From Egibacteraceae bacterium (GTDB lineage Bacteria; Actinomycetota; Nitriliruptoria; Euzebyales; Egibacteraceae), in the NCBI GenBank assembly GCA_030446745.1, contig JAUJMS010000016.1, positions 1-64,000 of the forward strand: 64,000 nucleotides of DNA, in the 5' to 3' direction. Below, in pieces: positions 1-9,183 of this stretch. Below the pieces are notes generated by a model. It saw only the letters and a list, made by a program, of their open reading frames with translations. It did no database searches and was not told the DNA's origin. Numbering within the stretch: the first letter of the stretch is position 1; each line of letters begins with the position of its first letter. A program made the position numbers and the translations under genes.

Positions 1-924
1 CCACAGCTGCGGGCTCAGCGAGAGCGACTCGTCGTCGAACGGACCGTGCGCCCCGTAATCGCGCTCGTCGTCCGCGGGCGCGAGCAGGTTGTCGGGCCGG
101 TCGCGTGGCACCGGCCGGTCAGTCTGCTGGCCCTTGACAGCGGTGCGGCCGAGGTAGCGATCGAGCAGTCCGGGAGCGAGGCCGTTGCCGAGCAGCGTCA
201 GCGACGTCGACAGGCCCACGTTGAGCTCACGGGGGGCGTGCTCGGCGGCCCACACGATCGCCCGCGCGGCGACCTCGGGCTGGTAGATGGGCGCGACGGG
301 CCGCGGCGTGTTCGGCAGCCGGGAACGCACCCAGCCGAACTGGGTGGTGTTGAGCCCGGGCAGTTGCACCATCGTCGTGCGCACGCCGCTGCGGTCGTGC
401 AGCAGCTCGCTGCGCAGCGAGTCGTGGAACCCCTGGATGGCGTGCTTGGCGGCGCAGTACGTCGCCTGCAACGGAATGCCGCGGTACGCCAGCGCAGAGC
501 CGACCTGCACGATCGTCCCCCGGTCACGCGGCAGCATCCGGCGCAGCGCGGCGAGCGTCCCGTGGACGGTGCCGAGGTAGACGACCTCGGTGACGCGGCG
601 GAACTCCTCGGCGGTGGTCTCCTTCACCGGCGCGAGGACCGCCGTCATCGCGTTGTTCACCCAGACGTCGGGAACGCCCAACTCGTCGGTGACGCGCTGC
701 GCGGCCGACTCGACCGCGTCGGCGTCGGCGACGTCGGTCGGCACGGCCACCGCCTGCGGCGCGCCGTAGCGTTCGGCCTCGCGGCGGGCGGCGTCCAGAC
801 CTGCCTGGCCGCGGGCGAGCAGGCCCAGACGCGCACCACGCCGGGCGAACTCGCGGACGACGGCGCGCCCCACGCCGGCGCTTGCGCCGGTGACGACCAC
901 CACTGGGCCGGCGGCCCCACCCAT
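1..924 (-). CDS. SDR family oxidoreductase (3' end beyond window)
   Basis: Short-chain dehydrogenase/reductase, an NAD(P)-dependent oxidoreductase of unknown substrate. The reading frame is open for 308 codons from ATG at 924 to the left edge, so the C-terminus is missing. Seen: the glycine-rich cofactor loop TGASAGVG near residue 13, the NNA motif near residue 90, the serine in VGSALAY and the catalytic YCAAK near residue 155. A GAGGAG ribosome site precedes the ATG. Past the Rossmann core there is a hydrophilic extension of about 60 residues ending in acidic and Ser/Leu-rich sequence. The family is certain; the substrate is not. Confidence 0.92.
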   Translation of the reverse strand, partial: MGGAAGPVVVVTGASAGVGRAVVREFARRGARLGLLARGQAGLDAARREAERYGAPQAVAVPTDVADADAVESAAQRVTDELGVPDVWVNNAMTAVLAPVKETTAEEFRRVTEVVYLGTVHGTLAALRRMLPRDRGTIVQVGSALAYRGIPLQATYCAAKHAIQGFHDSLRSELLHDRSGVRTTMVQLPGLNTTQFGWVRSRLPNTPRPVAPIYQPEVAARAIVWAAEHAPRELNVGLSTSLTLLGNGLAPGLLDRYLGRTAVKGQQTDRPVPRDRPDNLLAPADDERDYGAHGPFDDESLSLSPQLW

Positions 925-991
925 GCGCTGCTCCTCGTCGACGGCTTCGTCGTCGTCGCCTGTACCCGCGCGCCCGGCGGTCCAGACGCCG

Positions 992-1609
992 TCAAGCGCC
1001 GTGGTGGCGGTTCTGTGCCGCCTCCAGGCCGAGGGTGACGAGGTCGAGGATCGCGTCGACGGCGCGCTCGACGGCGACGTCGACGGCCTCGCGCTCCCGG
1101 GCCGCGAAGCGCTTGAGGACGAAGTCGGCGGGGTCCTGGCGCCCGGGCGGCCGGCCGATGCCGATGCGCACGCGCAGAAAGTCCGGCCCGCCGCAGCGCC
1201 GCTGGATGTCGCGCAGGCCGTTGTGGCCGCCGGTCCCGCCGCCGCGCTTCAGGCGGACTGTGGCGAGCTCCAGGTCGAGGTCGTCGTGGACGACGACGAG
1301 CCGCTCGAGCGGCGTCTTGTAGAAGGCGAGCGCCTGCTGCACCGGGCCGCCGGAGGTGTTCATGTAGCCGAAGGGCAAGGCCAGCGACAGCGGGGTGCCA
1401 CCAGGCCGGTCCCATGTGTCAGCGACCTGCGCCTGCGCCTTGTGCGGCTTGAACGTCGCGCCGAGCCGTTCGGCGAGCTGCCGCACCGTGTCGGCGCCGA
1501 CGTTGTGGCGGCTGCCCGCGTACTCCGGTCCCGGGTTGCCCAGTCCGACGACGAGCCAACGGTCCCCGATCACGTCCGACCGCTGTCGCCGGCGACCGAG
1601 CAGTCCCAC
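992..1609 (-). CDS. pth: Peptidyl-tRNA hydrolase
   Basis: Releases peptides from peptidyl-tRNA that has dropped off ribosomes. Seen: the GLGNPGPEY motif and the catalytic histidine in SRHNVG near the N-terminus, FGYMNTSG in the middle and GGTGGHNGL further on, all diagnostic for bacterial Pth. At 205 residues it has about the usual length plus a short N-terminal extension; a GTG nearer WLVVGLGNPG is an alternative start. It follows rplY on the same strand, as in the common glmU-prs-rplY-pth order of Actinobacteria. Confidence 0.97.
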   Translation of the reverse strand: MGLLGRRRQRSDVIGDRWLVVGLGNPGPEYAGSRHNVGADTVRQLAERLGATFKPHKAQAQVADTWDRPGGTPLSLALPFGYMNTSGGPVQQALAFYKTPLERLVVVHDDLDLELATVRLKRGGGTGGHNGLRDIQRRCGGPDFLRVRIGIGRPPGRQDPADFVLKRFAAREREAVDVAVERAVDAILDLVTLGLEAAQNRHHGA

Positions 1610-1654
1610 GCCACGAGCCCCGCCGGACGTGACGCGTCGCTCGCGGTTGCGGCC

Positions 1655-2347
1655 CTAGCTCTCCCCGCCGTCGCCGCCGTCGCCGCCGTCGCCGGGCTCG
1701 TCGGCGTCGGCGTCCGCGGCGGTCGCGCCGGCGGCCTGCTCCCCGGCCGCACCCTCGACGGCGTCGTGCGGCTCGGGCACGTCGAGGTCGGGCACGACGA
1801 GCGTCGCCACGGTCGTCTCGGGGTCGGCGGTCACCTCCACGCCGTCCGGGACGCGCACGTCGGAGACACGCAGTGTGTCGCCGACCGTCATCGCCGACAC
1901 GTCCAGCGTCACCTCGTCGGGGACCTCCAGCGGCAGCACCTCGACGGGCAGCGCGTACAGCTCCTGGCTCAGCACGCCGCCCTCGGTCACGCCGGGCGCG
2001 TCGTCGGCGCCGACGAGGTGGATCGGCACCTCGACGCTGACCTTGACGTTGCGCGACACCGTGACGAAGTCGACGTGGAGCACGTCGCGGCGCACGGGGT
2101 GGCGCTGCAGCTCACGGGCGAGCGCGAGGTGGACGTCGCCGCCGACGTCCAGGCGCACGACGGCGTTCGCGCCGGCGTCGGTGTGCAGCGCGTGGTACAG
2201 CTCGCGCGCGTTGACCGAGATCGGCACGGGGGCGACCCCAGTGCCGTAGACGACGGCGGGTACGCGACCTTCCCGCCGCAGGCTGCGGGCCTCGCCCTTG
2301 CCGTTGCCGGGGCGCGGGCGCGCCGCGAGGGAGACCTGCTCGGACAT
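1655..2347 (-). CDS. rplY: 50S ribosomal protein L25, general stress (Ctc) form
   Basis: Binds 5S rRNA in the large ribosomal subunit. This is the long Ctc form (230 residues). The N-terminal L25 domain begins MSEQVSLAARPR and contains EGRVPAVVYG. The C-terminal TL5-type beta domain contains VEVPIHLVG, and a low-complexity acidic tail rich in Ala, Gly and Asp closes the protein. An AGGAG site precedes the ATG. It sits between prs and pth, probably in one transcription unit. Confidence 0.96.
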   Translation of the reverse strand: MSEQVSLAARPRPGNGKGEARSLRREGRVPAVVYGTGVAPVPISVNARELYHALHTDAGANAVVRLDVGGDVHLALARELQRHPVRRDVLHVDFVTVSRNVKVSVEVPIHLVGADDAPGVTEGGVLSQELYALPVEVLPLEVPDEVTLDVSAMTVGDTLRVSDVRVPDGVEVTADPETTVATLVVPDLDVPEPHDAVEGAAGEQAAGATAADADADEPGDGGDGGDGGES

Positions 2348-2468
2348 GACGGGACGCTCCTGCGGTTGCGGCCTGGGATGCGCGCGCGGCGAAGCCGGCG
2401 CTGCTCGGGGGCATGCTAGCGACGCAGGCTGCGCCGCGGCAACCGTCGGCGTGCGGCCGCGGCGGCTG

Positions 2469-3440
2469 TCAGCGCTGGTTGTCGTCGTCGAACAGGTCGC
2501 TGACCGACTCGTCCTCGAAGATCGCCTTCATCGTCGACGCGACGATCGACGCCACCGAGACGACCTCGATCTTGGCCAGCGAGCAGCCGGCGGGCAGCGG
2601 CAGCGTGTTCGTGACGACGACGCGCTCGAGCGGGCTGGCGGCCAGCCGTTCGATCGCGGGACCGGCGAGCACCGGGTGCGTCGCCACGGCGATCACCGAC
2701 CGGGCGCCGTGGTCGCGCAGCGCCTCCGCCGCGCCGCAGATCGTGCCGGCGGTGTCGATGATGTCGTCGACGAGCACGCAGGTGCGGCCCTCGACGTCGC
2801 CGACCAGGGCGAGCGTCTTCGCGACGTTGTGCGCGGTGCGCGTCTTGGCCAGAAACGCGATCGAGGCGTTGGGCAGCCGCGACTGGAACTTCTGCGCCAG
2901 GCGCACGCCGCCGGCGTCGGGCGACGCGACGACGAGGTGCTCGTCGTCGTACTGCTCGTGCAGCCAGCCGACGAGCAGCGGCAGCGCGGTCAGGTGGTCC
3001 AGCGGCTGGTCGAAGAACCCCTGGATCTGACCGCTGTGCAGATCCACCGACACGACGCGGTCGGCGCCGGCCACCGCCAGCATGTCGGCGACCAGCCGGG
3101 CGGTGATCGGCTCACGGGAGCGTGCCTTGCGGTCCTGCCGCGCGTAGCCGTAGTGCGGCACCACCGCGATGATCCGCTTGGCCGACGCGCGCTTCGCGGC
3201 GTCGATCAGCGCGAGCTGCTCGAAGATGTTGTCGTTGACCGGCGAGCAGTGGGTCTGGATGACGAACACGTCGCTGCCACGCACGTTCTCGCGGTAGCGA
3301 CAGTAGATCTCGCCGTTGGCGAACTCGTGGATGTCGACGTCGCCGAGGCGCATCCCGAGGTGGTCGGCCACCTCGCGGGCGAGCTCGGGGAACCCCCTGC
3401 CCGCGAAGATCTGCATCCGCTTCTTGGTGACGATCTCCAT
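2469..3440 (-). CDS. prs: Ribose-phosphate pyrophosphokinase
   Basis: Makes PRPP from ribose 5-phosphate and ATP for nucleotide, histidine and tryptophan synthesis. Seen: FAGRGFPELA at the N-terminus, the FANGEIYCRY segment, the HYGYARQDRK catalytic flexible-loop region near residue 130, and the PRPP-binding motif VLVDDIIDTAGT near residue 225. The length of 323 residues fits class I enzymes. A GAGGA site lies upstream and the gene starts 9 bp after the glmU stop, so the two are likely cotranscribed. Confidence 0.97.
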   Translation of the reverse strand: MEIVTKKRMQIFAGRGFPELAREVADHLGMRLGDVDIHEFANGEIYCRYRENVRGSDVFVIQTHCSPVNDNIFEQLALIDAAKRASAKRIIAVVPHYGYARQDRKARSREPITARLVADMLAVAGADRVVSVDLHSGQIQGFFDQPLDHLTALPLLVGWLHEQYDDEHLVVASPDAGGVRLAQKFQSRLPNASIAFLAKTRTAHNVAKTLALVGDVEGRTCVLVDDIIDTAGTICGAAEALRDHGARSVIAVATHPVLAGPAIERLAASPLERVVVTNTLPLPAGCSLAKIEVVSVASIVASTMKAIFEDESVSDLFDDDNQR

Positions 3441-3449
3441 GCCGCGTCC

Positions 3450-4832
3450 TCACTCGCCTCGGTCGTGACGCTGCCTGCGACGGTCGGCGTACCCCTCGAC
3501 GACGCGTTGCTCCCCCCGCTCGACCGCCAACGCGCCGTCGGGAACGTCCTTGGTGATCACCGAGCCCGCGCCCGTGTAGGCGCGCGCGCCGACGGTCACC
3601 GGCGCGACGAGCATCGTGTCGCTGCCGACCCGGGCGCCGTCGCCGATCACCGTCTTGTGCTTGCGGTAGCCGTCGTAGTTCACCGTCACCGTCGCCGCGC
3701 CGATGTTCGCGTCGCGCCCGATCGTGGTGTCGCCCACGTACGACAGGTGGGGAACCTTGCTGTTCTCGCCGACGGTGGACTGCTTGATCTCGACGAACGC
3801 CCCGGCCTTCGCGCCGCGCTCCAGGCGGGCGCCGGGGCGCAGATAGGTGAACGGGCCGACGGTCGCGCCGGGTCCCACGAAGGCCCCCACGGCAAGGCTG
3901 TAGGTCACGGTCGCCCCGTCCGCCACGGTCGTGTCGACCAGGCGGGTGTCGGGCCCGACGGTGGCGGCACGCCCGACGGCGGTGGCGCCCTCGAGGTGCG
4001 TGCCGGGCAGCAGCACCGCGTCGGCCGCGACCGTCACGTCGGCGTCGACGTACGTCGCGGCAGGGTCGACCACGGTGACGCCGGCGCGCATGAGCGCAGT
4101 CAGCACACGCCCGCGCAGCACCGCGCCGGCGGCCGCGAGCTCCGCGCGGTCGTTGACGCCGGCGACGAGCTCCGCCGGCGCGAGCAGCGCGTCGAGTCCC
4201 GCCGCCGCGAGCGGGGCGACGACGTCGGTCAGGTACTGCTCACCCTGGGCGTTGTCGCTGGTGAGCCGCTGCAGCTCGCGCACGAGCGGGGCGCGGGCGA
4301 AGCGGTACACCGAGGTGTTGACCTCCGTGATCGCCCGCTGCGCGGCGGTGGCGTCCCGATCCTCGACGACGCACGCGACCGTGCCGTCGGCGCCGCGCAC
4401 GACACGGCCGTAGCCGCTCGGGTCCACCAGCGACGCGGTGAGCAGCGTCGCCGCGGCGTCGCCTGAGCGGTCGAGCAGTTCGGCGAGGAGGTCCGCCGTG
4501 ACCAGCGGCGCGTCGCCCGGCACGACGAGCACGTCGTCGACGTCGTCGAGCAGGCCGGCGTCGGCGGCGACGCGCACCGCGTGGCCGGTGCCGCGCTGCT
4601 CGGCCTGGACGACGGGAACCAGACCGTCGATGCCGGCCGCCTCGGCGTCGGCGCGCACCGCCTCGGCCCCGTGGCCGACGACGACGACGACGCGCGGCAG
4701 GTTCAGCGGTCGCAGCGCCTCGAGGACCCAGCGCAGCAACGACCGTCCCGCGACGCGGTGGAGCACCTTGGGCAGGTCCGAGTGGAACCTCGTGCCCTTG
4801 CCGGCCGCCAGGACGACCGCGGCGGTCGTCAT
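3450..4832 (-). CDS. glmU: Bifunctional GlcNAc-1-phosphate uridyltransferase / GlcN-1-phosphate acetyltransferase
   Basis: Final two steps of UDP-GlcNAc synthesis for peptidoglycan. The N-terminal nucleotidyltransferase shows LAAGKGTRFHSDLPKVLH; the C-terminal half is a left-handed beta helix of hexapeptide repeats, with GPFTYLRPGA and the NYDGYRKHKT acceptor segment. At 460 residues it is full length. ATG at 4832 is preceded by a weak GAGG site. It is the first gene of glmU-prs-rplY-pth, and a tRNA-Gln lies just upstream. Confidence 0.97.
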   Translation of the reverse strand: MTTAAVVLAAGKGTRFHSDLPKVLHRVAGRSLLRWVLEALRPLNLPRVVVVVGHGAEAVRADAEAAGIDGLVPVVQAEQRGTGHAVRVAADAGLLDDVDDVLVVPGDAPLVTADLLAELLDRSGDAAATLLTASLVDPSGYGRVVRGADGTVACVVEDRDATAAQRAITEVNTSVYRFARAPLVRELQRLTSDNAQGEQYLTDVVAPLAAAGLDALLAPAELVAGVNDRAELAAAGAVLRGRVLTALMRAGVTVVDPAATYVDADVTVAADAVLLPGTHLEGATAVGRAATVGPDTRLVDTTVADGATVTYSLAVGAFVGPGATVGPFTYLRPGARLERGAKAGAFVEIKQSTVGENSKVPHLSYVGDTTIGRDANIGAATVTVNYDGYRKHKTVIGDGARVGSDTMLVAPVTVGARAYTGAGSVITKDVPDGALAVERGEQRVVEGYADRRRQRHDRGE

Positions 4833-4888
4833 CCTCGCGGCGCCTCGCGGCGCCTGCGCTCGCGGCGAAACAGACCGGGGCGGGAGAG

Positions 4889-4959
4889 CTGGGAGGGAAG
4901 GTATCGAACCTTCAACTTCGACTCCAAAGGACGACGTGATGCCATTTCACCACCTCCCA
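4889..4959 (-). tRNA. tRNA-Gln (UUG)
   Basis: A 71-nt cloverleaf read by eye: acceptor TGGGAGG/CCTCCCA, D stem GTGA/TCAC, anticodon loop CTTTGGA with anticodon TTG, T arm GAAGG-TTCGATA-CCTTC, and discriminator G. The anticodon stem TCGTC/GTCGA has one T-T mismatch. No CCA is encoded; the next bases are CTC. Confidence 0.93.
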
Positions 4960-5012
4960 TCGCGACGCGGCGCCCCGGCGCGCGGGGGCTGCGGGCGGCG
5001 TCACTGTACCCG

Positions 5013-6077
5013 TCATCCCTTGGCGAGCTCCGGGCCGCCCGCCGGCGAATGGGCGACCGACACCGCGGCGAAGCGCGACGCGACGGCGTCGGCGACCGCC
5101 GCGGCGCCGGACTCCGACTCGCTGAGCGCGAGCAGGGTCGGCCCGCTGCCCGACAGCACCGCGCCGAGCGCACCGGCGTCGAGCAGCGCCGCCTTGTGCT
5201 CGGCCAGCTCGGGGCGCAGCACGAAGGCCGCCGGCTCCAAGTCGTTGTGCAGCGCCGCGCCGAGCGCCTCGGCGTCCTCGTTGCGCAACGCCTGCAGCAC
5301 GGCGTCGGGCTGGACCTCGTTGGCGTCGCAGTGGGCGTCCCACGCCCGGTACACCTCGGCGGTCGACAGCGGCTGTTCCGTGGTGCACACCACCCAGTGA
5401 AACGTGCCGCGGCACAGCACCTGGGCGAGCGCCGTGCCACGCCCCGTGGCCAGCGCCGTGCCGCCGACCACGCAGAACGGCACGTCGCTGCCGAGGTCGG
5501 CGCCCAGCGACCGCAGGGTGTCGCGGTCCAGGCGGCAGCTCCACAGCTCGTTGAGCGCAACGAGCGCCGCGGCCGCGTCGGCCGACCCGCCGGCCATCCC
5601 GCCGGCCACGGGGATGCCTTTGCGCAGGTCGAGCACCGTGTACGGCGTCGCCGCGGGGTCGACGTCGGGCAAGGCACGCCGCGCGGCGCGTTCATCGACG
5701 AACGCGAGGTCGATCACGCCCGCCGCGTCGCCCAACGCGCGCGCCGCCTGCACGGCGAGGTTGTCCTCGGCGGAGGGAACGGTCGCGCCACCGTCGTGCC
5801 ACAGGCGCAGACGCATGCGCCGCCGCGCCGCCGGGTGCTGCCCCTGTCCCGGCGGGCCGATGAGGCCGACGCGCAGCCGGTCGTACAGCGACAGGGTCTG
5901 GAAGACGGTGACGAGCTCGTGGTAGCCGTCCGGCCGGCGTCCCCGCACGCCGAGGAACAGGTTGATCTTGGCGGGAACGCGAACGGCGACGCACGGGCCC
6001 TCGGCGCCTGCGTCGTGTCGCACGCCGGGAGCGTCCTCCCGTCGCCGGCGCGCGGTTCGCCCCGTGCCCGGTTCCAC
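5013..6077 (-). CDS. ispE: 4-diphosphocytidyl-2-C-methyl-D-erythritol kinase
   Basis: GHMP kinase of the MEP isoprenoid pathway. Seen: PAKINLFLGV, DGYHELVTVFQTL, the ATP-binding loop PVAGGMAGGSADAAAAL, and a C-terminal GSGPTLLAL. I set the start at GTG 6077, because a TACGAT -10 element at 6085-6090 lies 7 nt upstream and overlaps the alternative ATG at 6086, which would then not be transcribed. The 30 or so residues before VRVPAKINLFL are not conserved in the family, and another GTG just before that motif is possible. It follows rsmA on the same strand. Confidence 0.94.
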   Translation of the reverse strand: MEPGTGRTARRRREDAPGVRHDAGAEGPCVAVRVPAKINLFLGVRGRRPDGYHELVTVFQTLSLYDRLRVGLIGPPGQGQHPAARRRMRLRLWHDGGATVPSAEDNLAVQAARALGDAAGVIDLAFVDERAARRALPDVDPAATPYTVLDLRKGIPVAGGMAGGSADAAAALVALNELWSCRLDRDTLRSLGADLGSDVPFCVVGGTALATGRGTALAQVLCRGTFHWVVCTTEQPLSTAEVYRAWDAHCDANEVQPDAVLQALRNEDAEALGAALHNDLEPAAFVLRPELAEHKAALLDAGALGAVLSGSGPTLLALSESESGAAAVADAVASRFAAVSVAHSPAGGPELAKG

Positions 6078-6155
6078 CGCTGGCATCGTAGGCGGCGCGC
6101 TGACGGGGCGGCAAAGTCGGGCACCGGCCGGACGCCCGACGGGTCGTCGGGTGCT

Positions 6156-7016
6156 CTAAGACACGTGCGCGGACGTGTCGTCGGGCGCTGGAGGGCCGTG
6201 CGACAACGCGACCGCGAGCCGCGACCACAACCCCAGGTCGAGCTCCTCGGCGCGGGCGCCGGCCGGCAGCCCGGTTGTCCGCAGCGCGGCCTCGACCGCG
6301 GCGGGGGCGTGGCCGGCGCCGGCGAGCGCGTTGCGCAGACGTTTGCGCCGCTGCGCGAAGCCGGCCTCGACCAACGCGAACAGCGCCTCGCGCGTCACCG
6401 GCTCGCGCCACGCGTGGGGCTCGAGCCGCACGGTGACCGAGTCGACGCGCGGCACGGGGAGAAAGGCGTTGCGGCTGACCGGCGCGACGACCTGCGCCGC
6501 CGCGAGCGCGGCGACCTTCACGCTGACGGCGCCGTACAGCGGGTCACCCACGCCGGCGGTCCAGCGCCGGCCCACCTCGCGCTGCACCATGACGAGCAGC
6601 CGCGCGAAGACGCCCGCGTCCAGCGCCGCGAACAGGATCGGCGTGGCGACCGCGTAGGGCAGGTTCGCGACGAGCGCCGCGGTGCGCTCACCGACGAGAC
6701 CCGCGTAGTCGACGCTGCGCGCGTCGGCATGGACGACCGTGACGTGCGGGTCGTCGCCGACCACGTCGCCGAGCGCGCGGACCAGCCCGGCGTCGACCTC
6801 GACGGCGACGACGGTCGCACCCGCCGCGCGCAGTGCGAGGGTCAGGCTGCCCAGCCCCGGTCCGATCTCGACGACCAGATCGCCCGCGGCGACCCCGGCG
6901 TCGCGCACGACCTTGCGAACGGTGTTCGGGTCGACGACGAAGTTCTGTCCGAGCGCCTTGTGCGGCGCCAGCCCGTGCGTGGCCAGCAGCCGCTTCACGT
7001 CAGCCGGGGTCAGCAC
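6156..7016 (-). CDS. rsmA: 16S rRNA dimethyladenosine transferase
   Basis: Dimethylates the two adjacent adenines of helix 45 in 16S rRNA (KsgA). Seen: KALGQNFVVDPN near the N-terminus, SAM motif I VEIGPGLGSLT, and the catalytic motif IV NLPYAVATPI. The C-terminal helical domain includes FAQRRKRLRNAL. The length of 286 residues is typical. Start GTG at 7016. It lies between tatD and ispE in the conserved order tatD-rsmA-ispE. Confidence 0.96.
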   Translation of the reverse strand: MLTPADVKRLLATHGLAPHKALGQNFVVDPNTVRKVVRDAGVAAGDLVVEIGPGLGSLTLALRAAGATVVAVEVDAGLVRALGDVVGDDPHVTVVHADARSVDYAGLVGERTAALVANLPYAVATPILFAALDAGVFARLLVMVQREVGRRWTAGVGDPLYGAVSVKVAALAAAQVVAPVSRNAFLPVPRVDSVTVRLEPHAWREPVTREALFALVEAGFAQRRKRLRNALAGAGHAPAAVEAALRTTGLPAGARAEELDLGLWSRLAVALSHGPPAPDDTSAHVS

Positions 7017-7080
7017 GGCGTCGCGCCGCTCGTGTCAGCGCCCTCGGCCGATGCGCCGCGCGCGCGTCGACGGGCGGTCG

Positions 7081-7860
7081 TCAACGCCCTTCGGGCGCTG
7101 GCAGCCGGAACAGCCGGCGAGCGTTGGCCGAGGTGACCTCGGCCATCTGCTCGACCGGCATGCCGTGCAGCTCGGCGAGCTGTGCCGTCGTCAGCATCAC
7201 CCGCGCCGGCTCGTTGGGCTGGCCGCGGTGGGGGTGCGGCGACAGGTACGGCGAGTCGGTCTCGACGACGAGCAGCTCCACCGGCGCAGCGGCGGCCGCC
7301 TCGCGCAGCGCCGGGGCGTTGGGGAACGTGACGTTGCCGGCGAACGACAAGAACCAGCCGTTGGTGGCGCAGGCCTCGACGAGCGCGGCGTCCCCCGAGA
7401 AGCAGTGGAACACCGTGCGCTCCGGGGCGTGCTCGTCGGTGAGCACCGCGACGACGTCGTCGGACGCGTCGCGGTTGTGGATGACCAGCGCCTTGTCGAG
7501 CTCCTTGGCAAGGCGAATGTGGTCGCGGAACGAGTCCTCCTGACGGACGCGCGGGGCGCCCTCGCGAAACCAGTCCAGCCCCGTCTCGCCGATGCCCACG
7601 ACCTTCGGGTGGCGCGCGATGGCCGCGAGGCGGCGCAGGACGTGCTCGGTCGCCTCGATCGCGTTGTTCGGGTGGATCCCCACCGCGGCGTACACGCCGT
7701 CGTAGCGGGCGGCGGTCTCGACACTCTCGGCCGACGAGGCAAGGTCGACGCCGACGGTGACCATCGTCGTGACGCCCGCCTCGCGCGCGCGGGCGACGGC
7801 GTCATGCTGGCTCTGCCCCTCGAACAGCAGCTCGAGATGGCAGTGAGTGTCGGTGTACAC
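7081..7860 (-). CDS. tatD: TatD family metal-dependent hydrolase
   Basis: TIM-barrel metal-dependent DNase of the amidohydrolase superfamily. Seen: the TDTHCHLE metal site at the N-terminus, GETGLDWF near residue 95, the histidine in LVIHNRD, the histidine in VFHCFSGD, and ETDSPYLSPHPHRG near residue 200. Full length (259 residues). Start GTG at 7860 with an AAGGA site. First gene of tatD-rsmA-ispE. Confidence 0.95.
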   Translation of the reverse strand: MYTDTHCHLELLFEGQSQHDAVARAREAGVTTMVTVGVDLASSAESVETAARYDGVYAAVGIHPNNAIEATEHVLRRLAAIARHPKVVGIGETGLDWFREGAPRVRQEDSFRDHIRLAKELDKALVIHNRDASDDVVAVLTDEHAPERTVFHCFSGDAALVEACATNGWFLSFAGNVTFPNAPALREAAAAAPVELLVVETDSPYLSPHPHRGQPNEPARVMLTTAQLAELHGMPVEQMAEVTSANARRLFRLPAPEGR

Positions 7861-7892
7861 CGGGTTCCTTGCGGGTTTCGCCGGACACGACG

Positions 7893-7914
7893 ACGCCCGC
7901 GTACTCGCGGGCGT
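7893..7914 (-). terminator. GC hairpin after the sigma factor/propeller operon
   Basis: A perfect 9-bp inverted repeat, ACGCCCGCG and CGCGGGCGT, with a TACT loop. It lies between the stop of the propeller gene at 7939 and the start of tatD. No T-run follows, so it is an actinobacterial-style hairpin terminator by inference only. Confidence 0.55.
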
Positions 7915-7938
7915 GTCCCGCCAGGGTAACAGGGCCGC

Positions 7939-9183
7939 TCAGGGCGCCCCCGCCGGCGCGAACGTCGGGTTGACCGCCATCCCGTGCCAGGCGGTGCCGA
8001 GGTCGTCGACCCGGCCGCCGCTGTCGACGAGGGCGGTCGCCGCGCCGTCGCCGACGATCCAGGACGGCCGCTCGCCGCGCGTAAAGCGCGGTCCGCCGTC
8101 GCCGGCGACCACGCTGAGCGCGCCCGCGTCGGCGCTGTACAGCGGCGTGCCGAGATCTCCGAGCGGCACCGCGCCAGGTTCGCTGAGCCGCTCGTAACGG
8201 CCCTCCGCCGCGTCGAACCGCTGCCCGGTCAACGTCACGGTCCCGAACTCGCCCTCGGTCGGCAGCTCACCGTCGGTTCCGGCACAGCAGGCCGCAACGA
8301 CGGCCACCTGCTCGGGCGCCGCCGCGGAGGGCGCGAGGAACCATGTGCCGCCTCGGCCCTTCACGTCGACCGGCAGTGTCGCGGGGCCTTCGGTCTGCAG
8401 GTCGCTGGTCCACAAGGCGGGGCCGTCGCCGCGGGTCTCCCACCACAGCCGCGTGCCGCCGGTGTCCCAGACCAAGTGGCGCGCGGACAGCTCGCCGGCG
8501 CCTGGAGCGGCCACCGGGAACGCCATCCGCGTGCGGCCGCTGGGATTGCTGCGGATGGAGATGATCGGCTGCTGTCCGTCGCCGCTGCGGTCACGGAACC
8601 ACGCGAGCTGTCCACGCGGGCCGAAGACCGCCCCGTAGCCCTTGGCGACCACCGTCTGCTCGCCGGTGGTCACGTCGAGCAGCACGACGCGCGGTTGACC
8701 ACCGTGGTTTGTGGGGCGCCGCGTGAAGGCGATCCGCCGGCCGTCCGGCGAGAACGCGGGCTCGGAGTCGACGGCGTCGGCCGTCTGCACGAGCTGCTCC
8801 TGCGCGCCGCTGGAGCACACAGCGACGAGCTCGCCGCCCGCGGTGGCTGCCACCACGACCACGGGATCGTCGCTGGTGCAGACAGGGCCGCCGCGAGCCG
8901 GTGCCGCCGACGCGGTGGGGCGCGGGGACGGGGCGGTATCGCTCCGGGGTTGCGCGGCCGGGTCGGCCGGCTCGAACTCGACCCGGGCGGCTCCGCCGAG
9001 CGTCGCGACCCCGAGCGCGACGACGAGCACGGCGCCGACCGCGACGCCGGCCATGCCCACGCGGATGGTCCTGTTGCGGCGGATCCGCGACTCCACCTTC
9101 CCCCAGGTCGCTGGGTCGGGGGCGACGTCGTCGGCGCGCGCCGCGAGCGCCCGGCGCAGCACCTCTTCGATGTCGGCCGGCAC
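7939..9183 (-). CDS. Single-pass membrane protein with WD40-like/TolB-type propeller, likely sigma-factor partner
   Basis: 414 residues. The N-terminal 40 residues are cytoplasmic and charged and contain an ATWGKVESRIRRNR segment. One membrane helix runs from about residue 42 to 65. A Pro/Ala linker follows, then an extracytoplasmic repeat domain with PD40-type signatures such as FSPDGRRIAF. Its GTG start follows the sigma-factor stop directly (TGA-GTG), so the pair is translationally linked. This layout is common for transmembrane regulators encoded with SigE-type ECF factors, so an anti-sigma role is inferred; I see no zinc-binding anti-sigma motif. Confidence 0.75.
   Translation of the reverse strand: MPADIEEVLRRALAARADDVAPDPATWGKVESRIRRNRTIRVGMAGVAVGAVLVVALGVATLGGAARVEFEPADPAAQPRSDTAPSPRPTASAAPARGGPVCTSDDPVVVVAATAGGELVAVCSSGAQEQLVQTADAVDSEPAFSPDGRRIAFTRRPTNHGGQPRVVLLDVTTGEQTVVAKGYGAVFGPRGQLAWFRDRSGDGQQPIISIRSNPSGRTRMAFPVAAPGAGELSARHLVWDTGGTRLWWETRGDGPALWTSDLQTEGPATLPVDVKGRGGTWFLAPSAAAPEQVAVVAACCAGTDGELPTEGEFGTVTLTGQRFDAAEGRYERLSEPGAVPLGDLGTPLYSADAGALSVVAGDGGPRFTRGERPSWIVGDGAATALVDSGGRVDDLGTAWHGMAVNPTFAPAGAP

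Noticed and set aside
4581-7136. Very long Arg/Gly-rich plus-strand open frame across ispE and rsmA
   Set aside because: It is antisense to two clear housekeeping genes, has low-complexity composition and no domain; long antisense frames are expected at this GC content.
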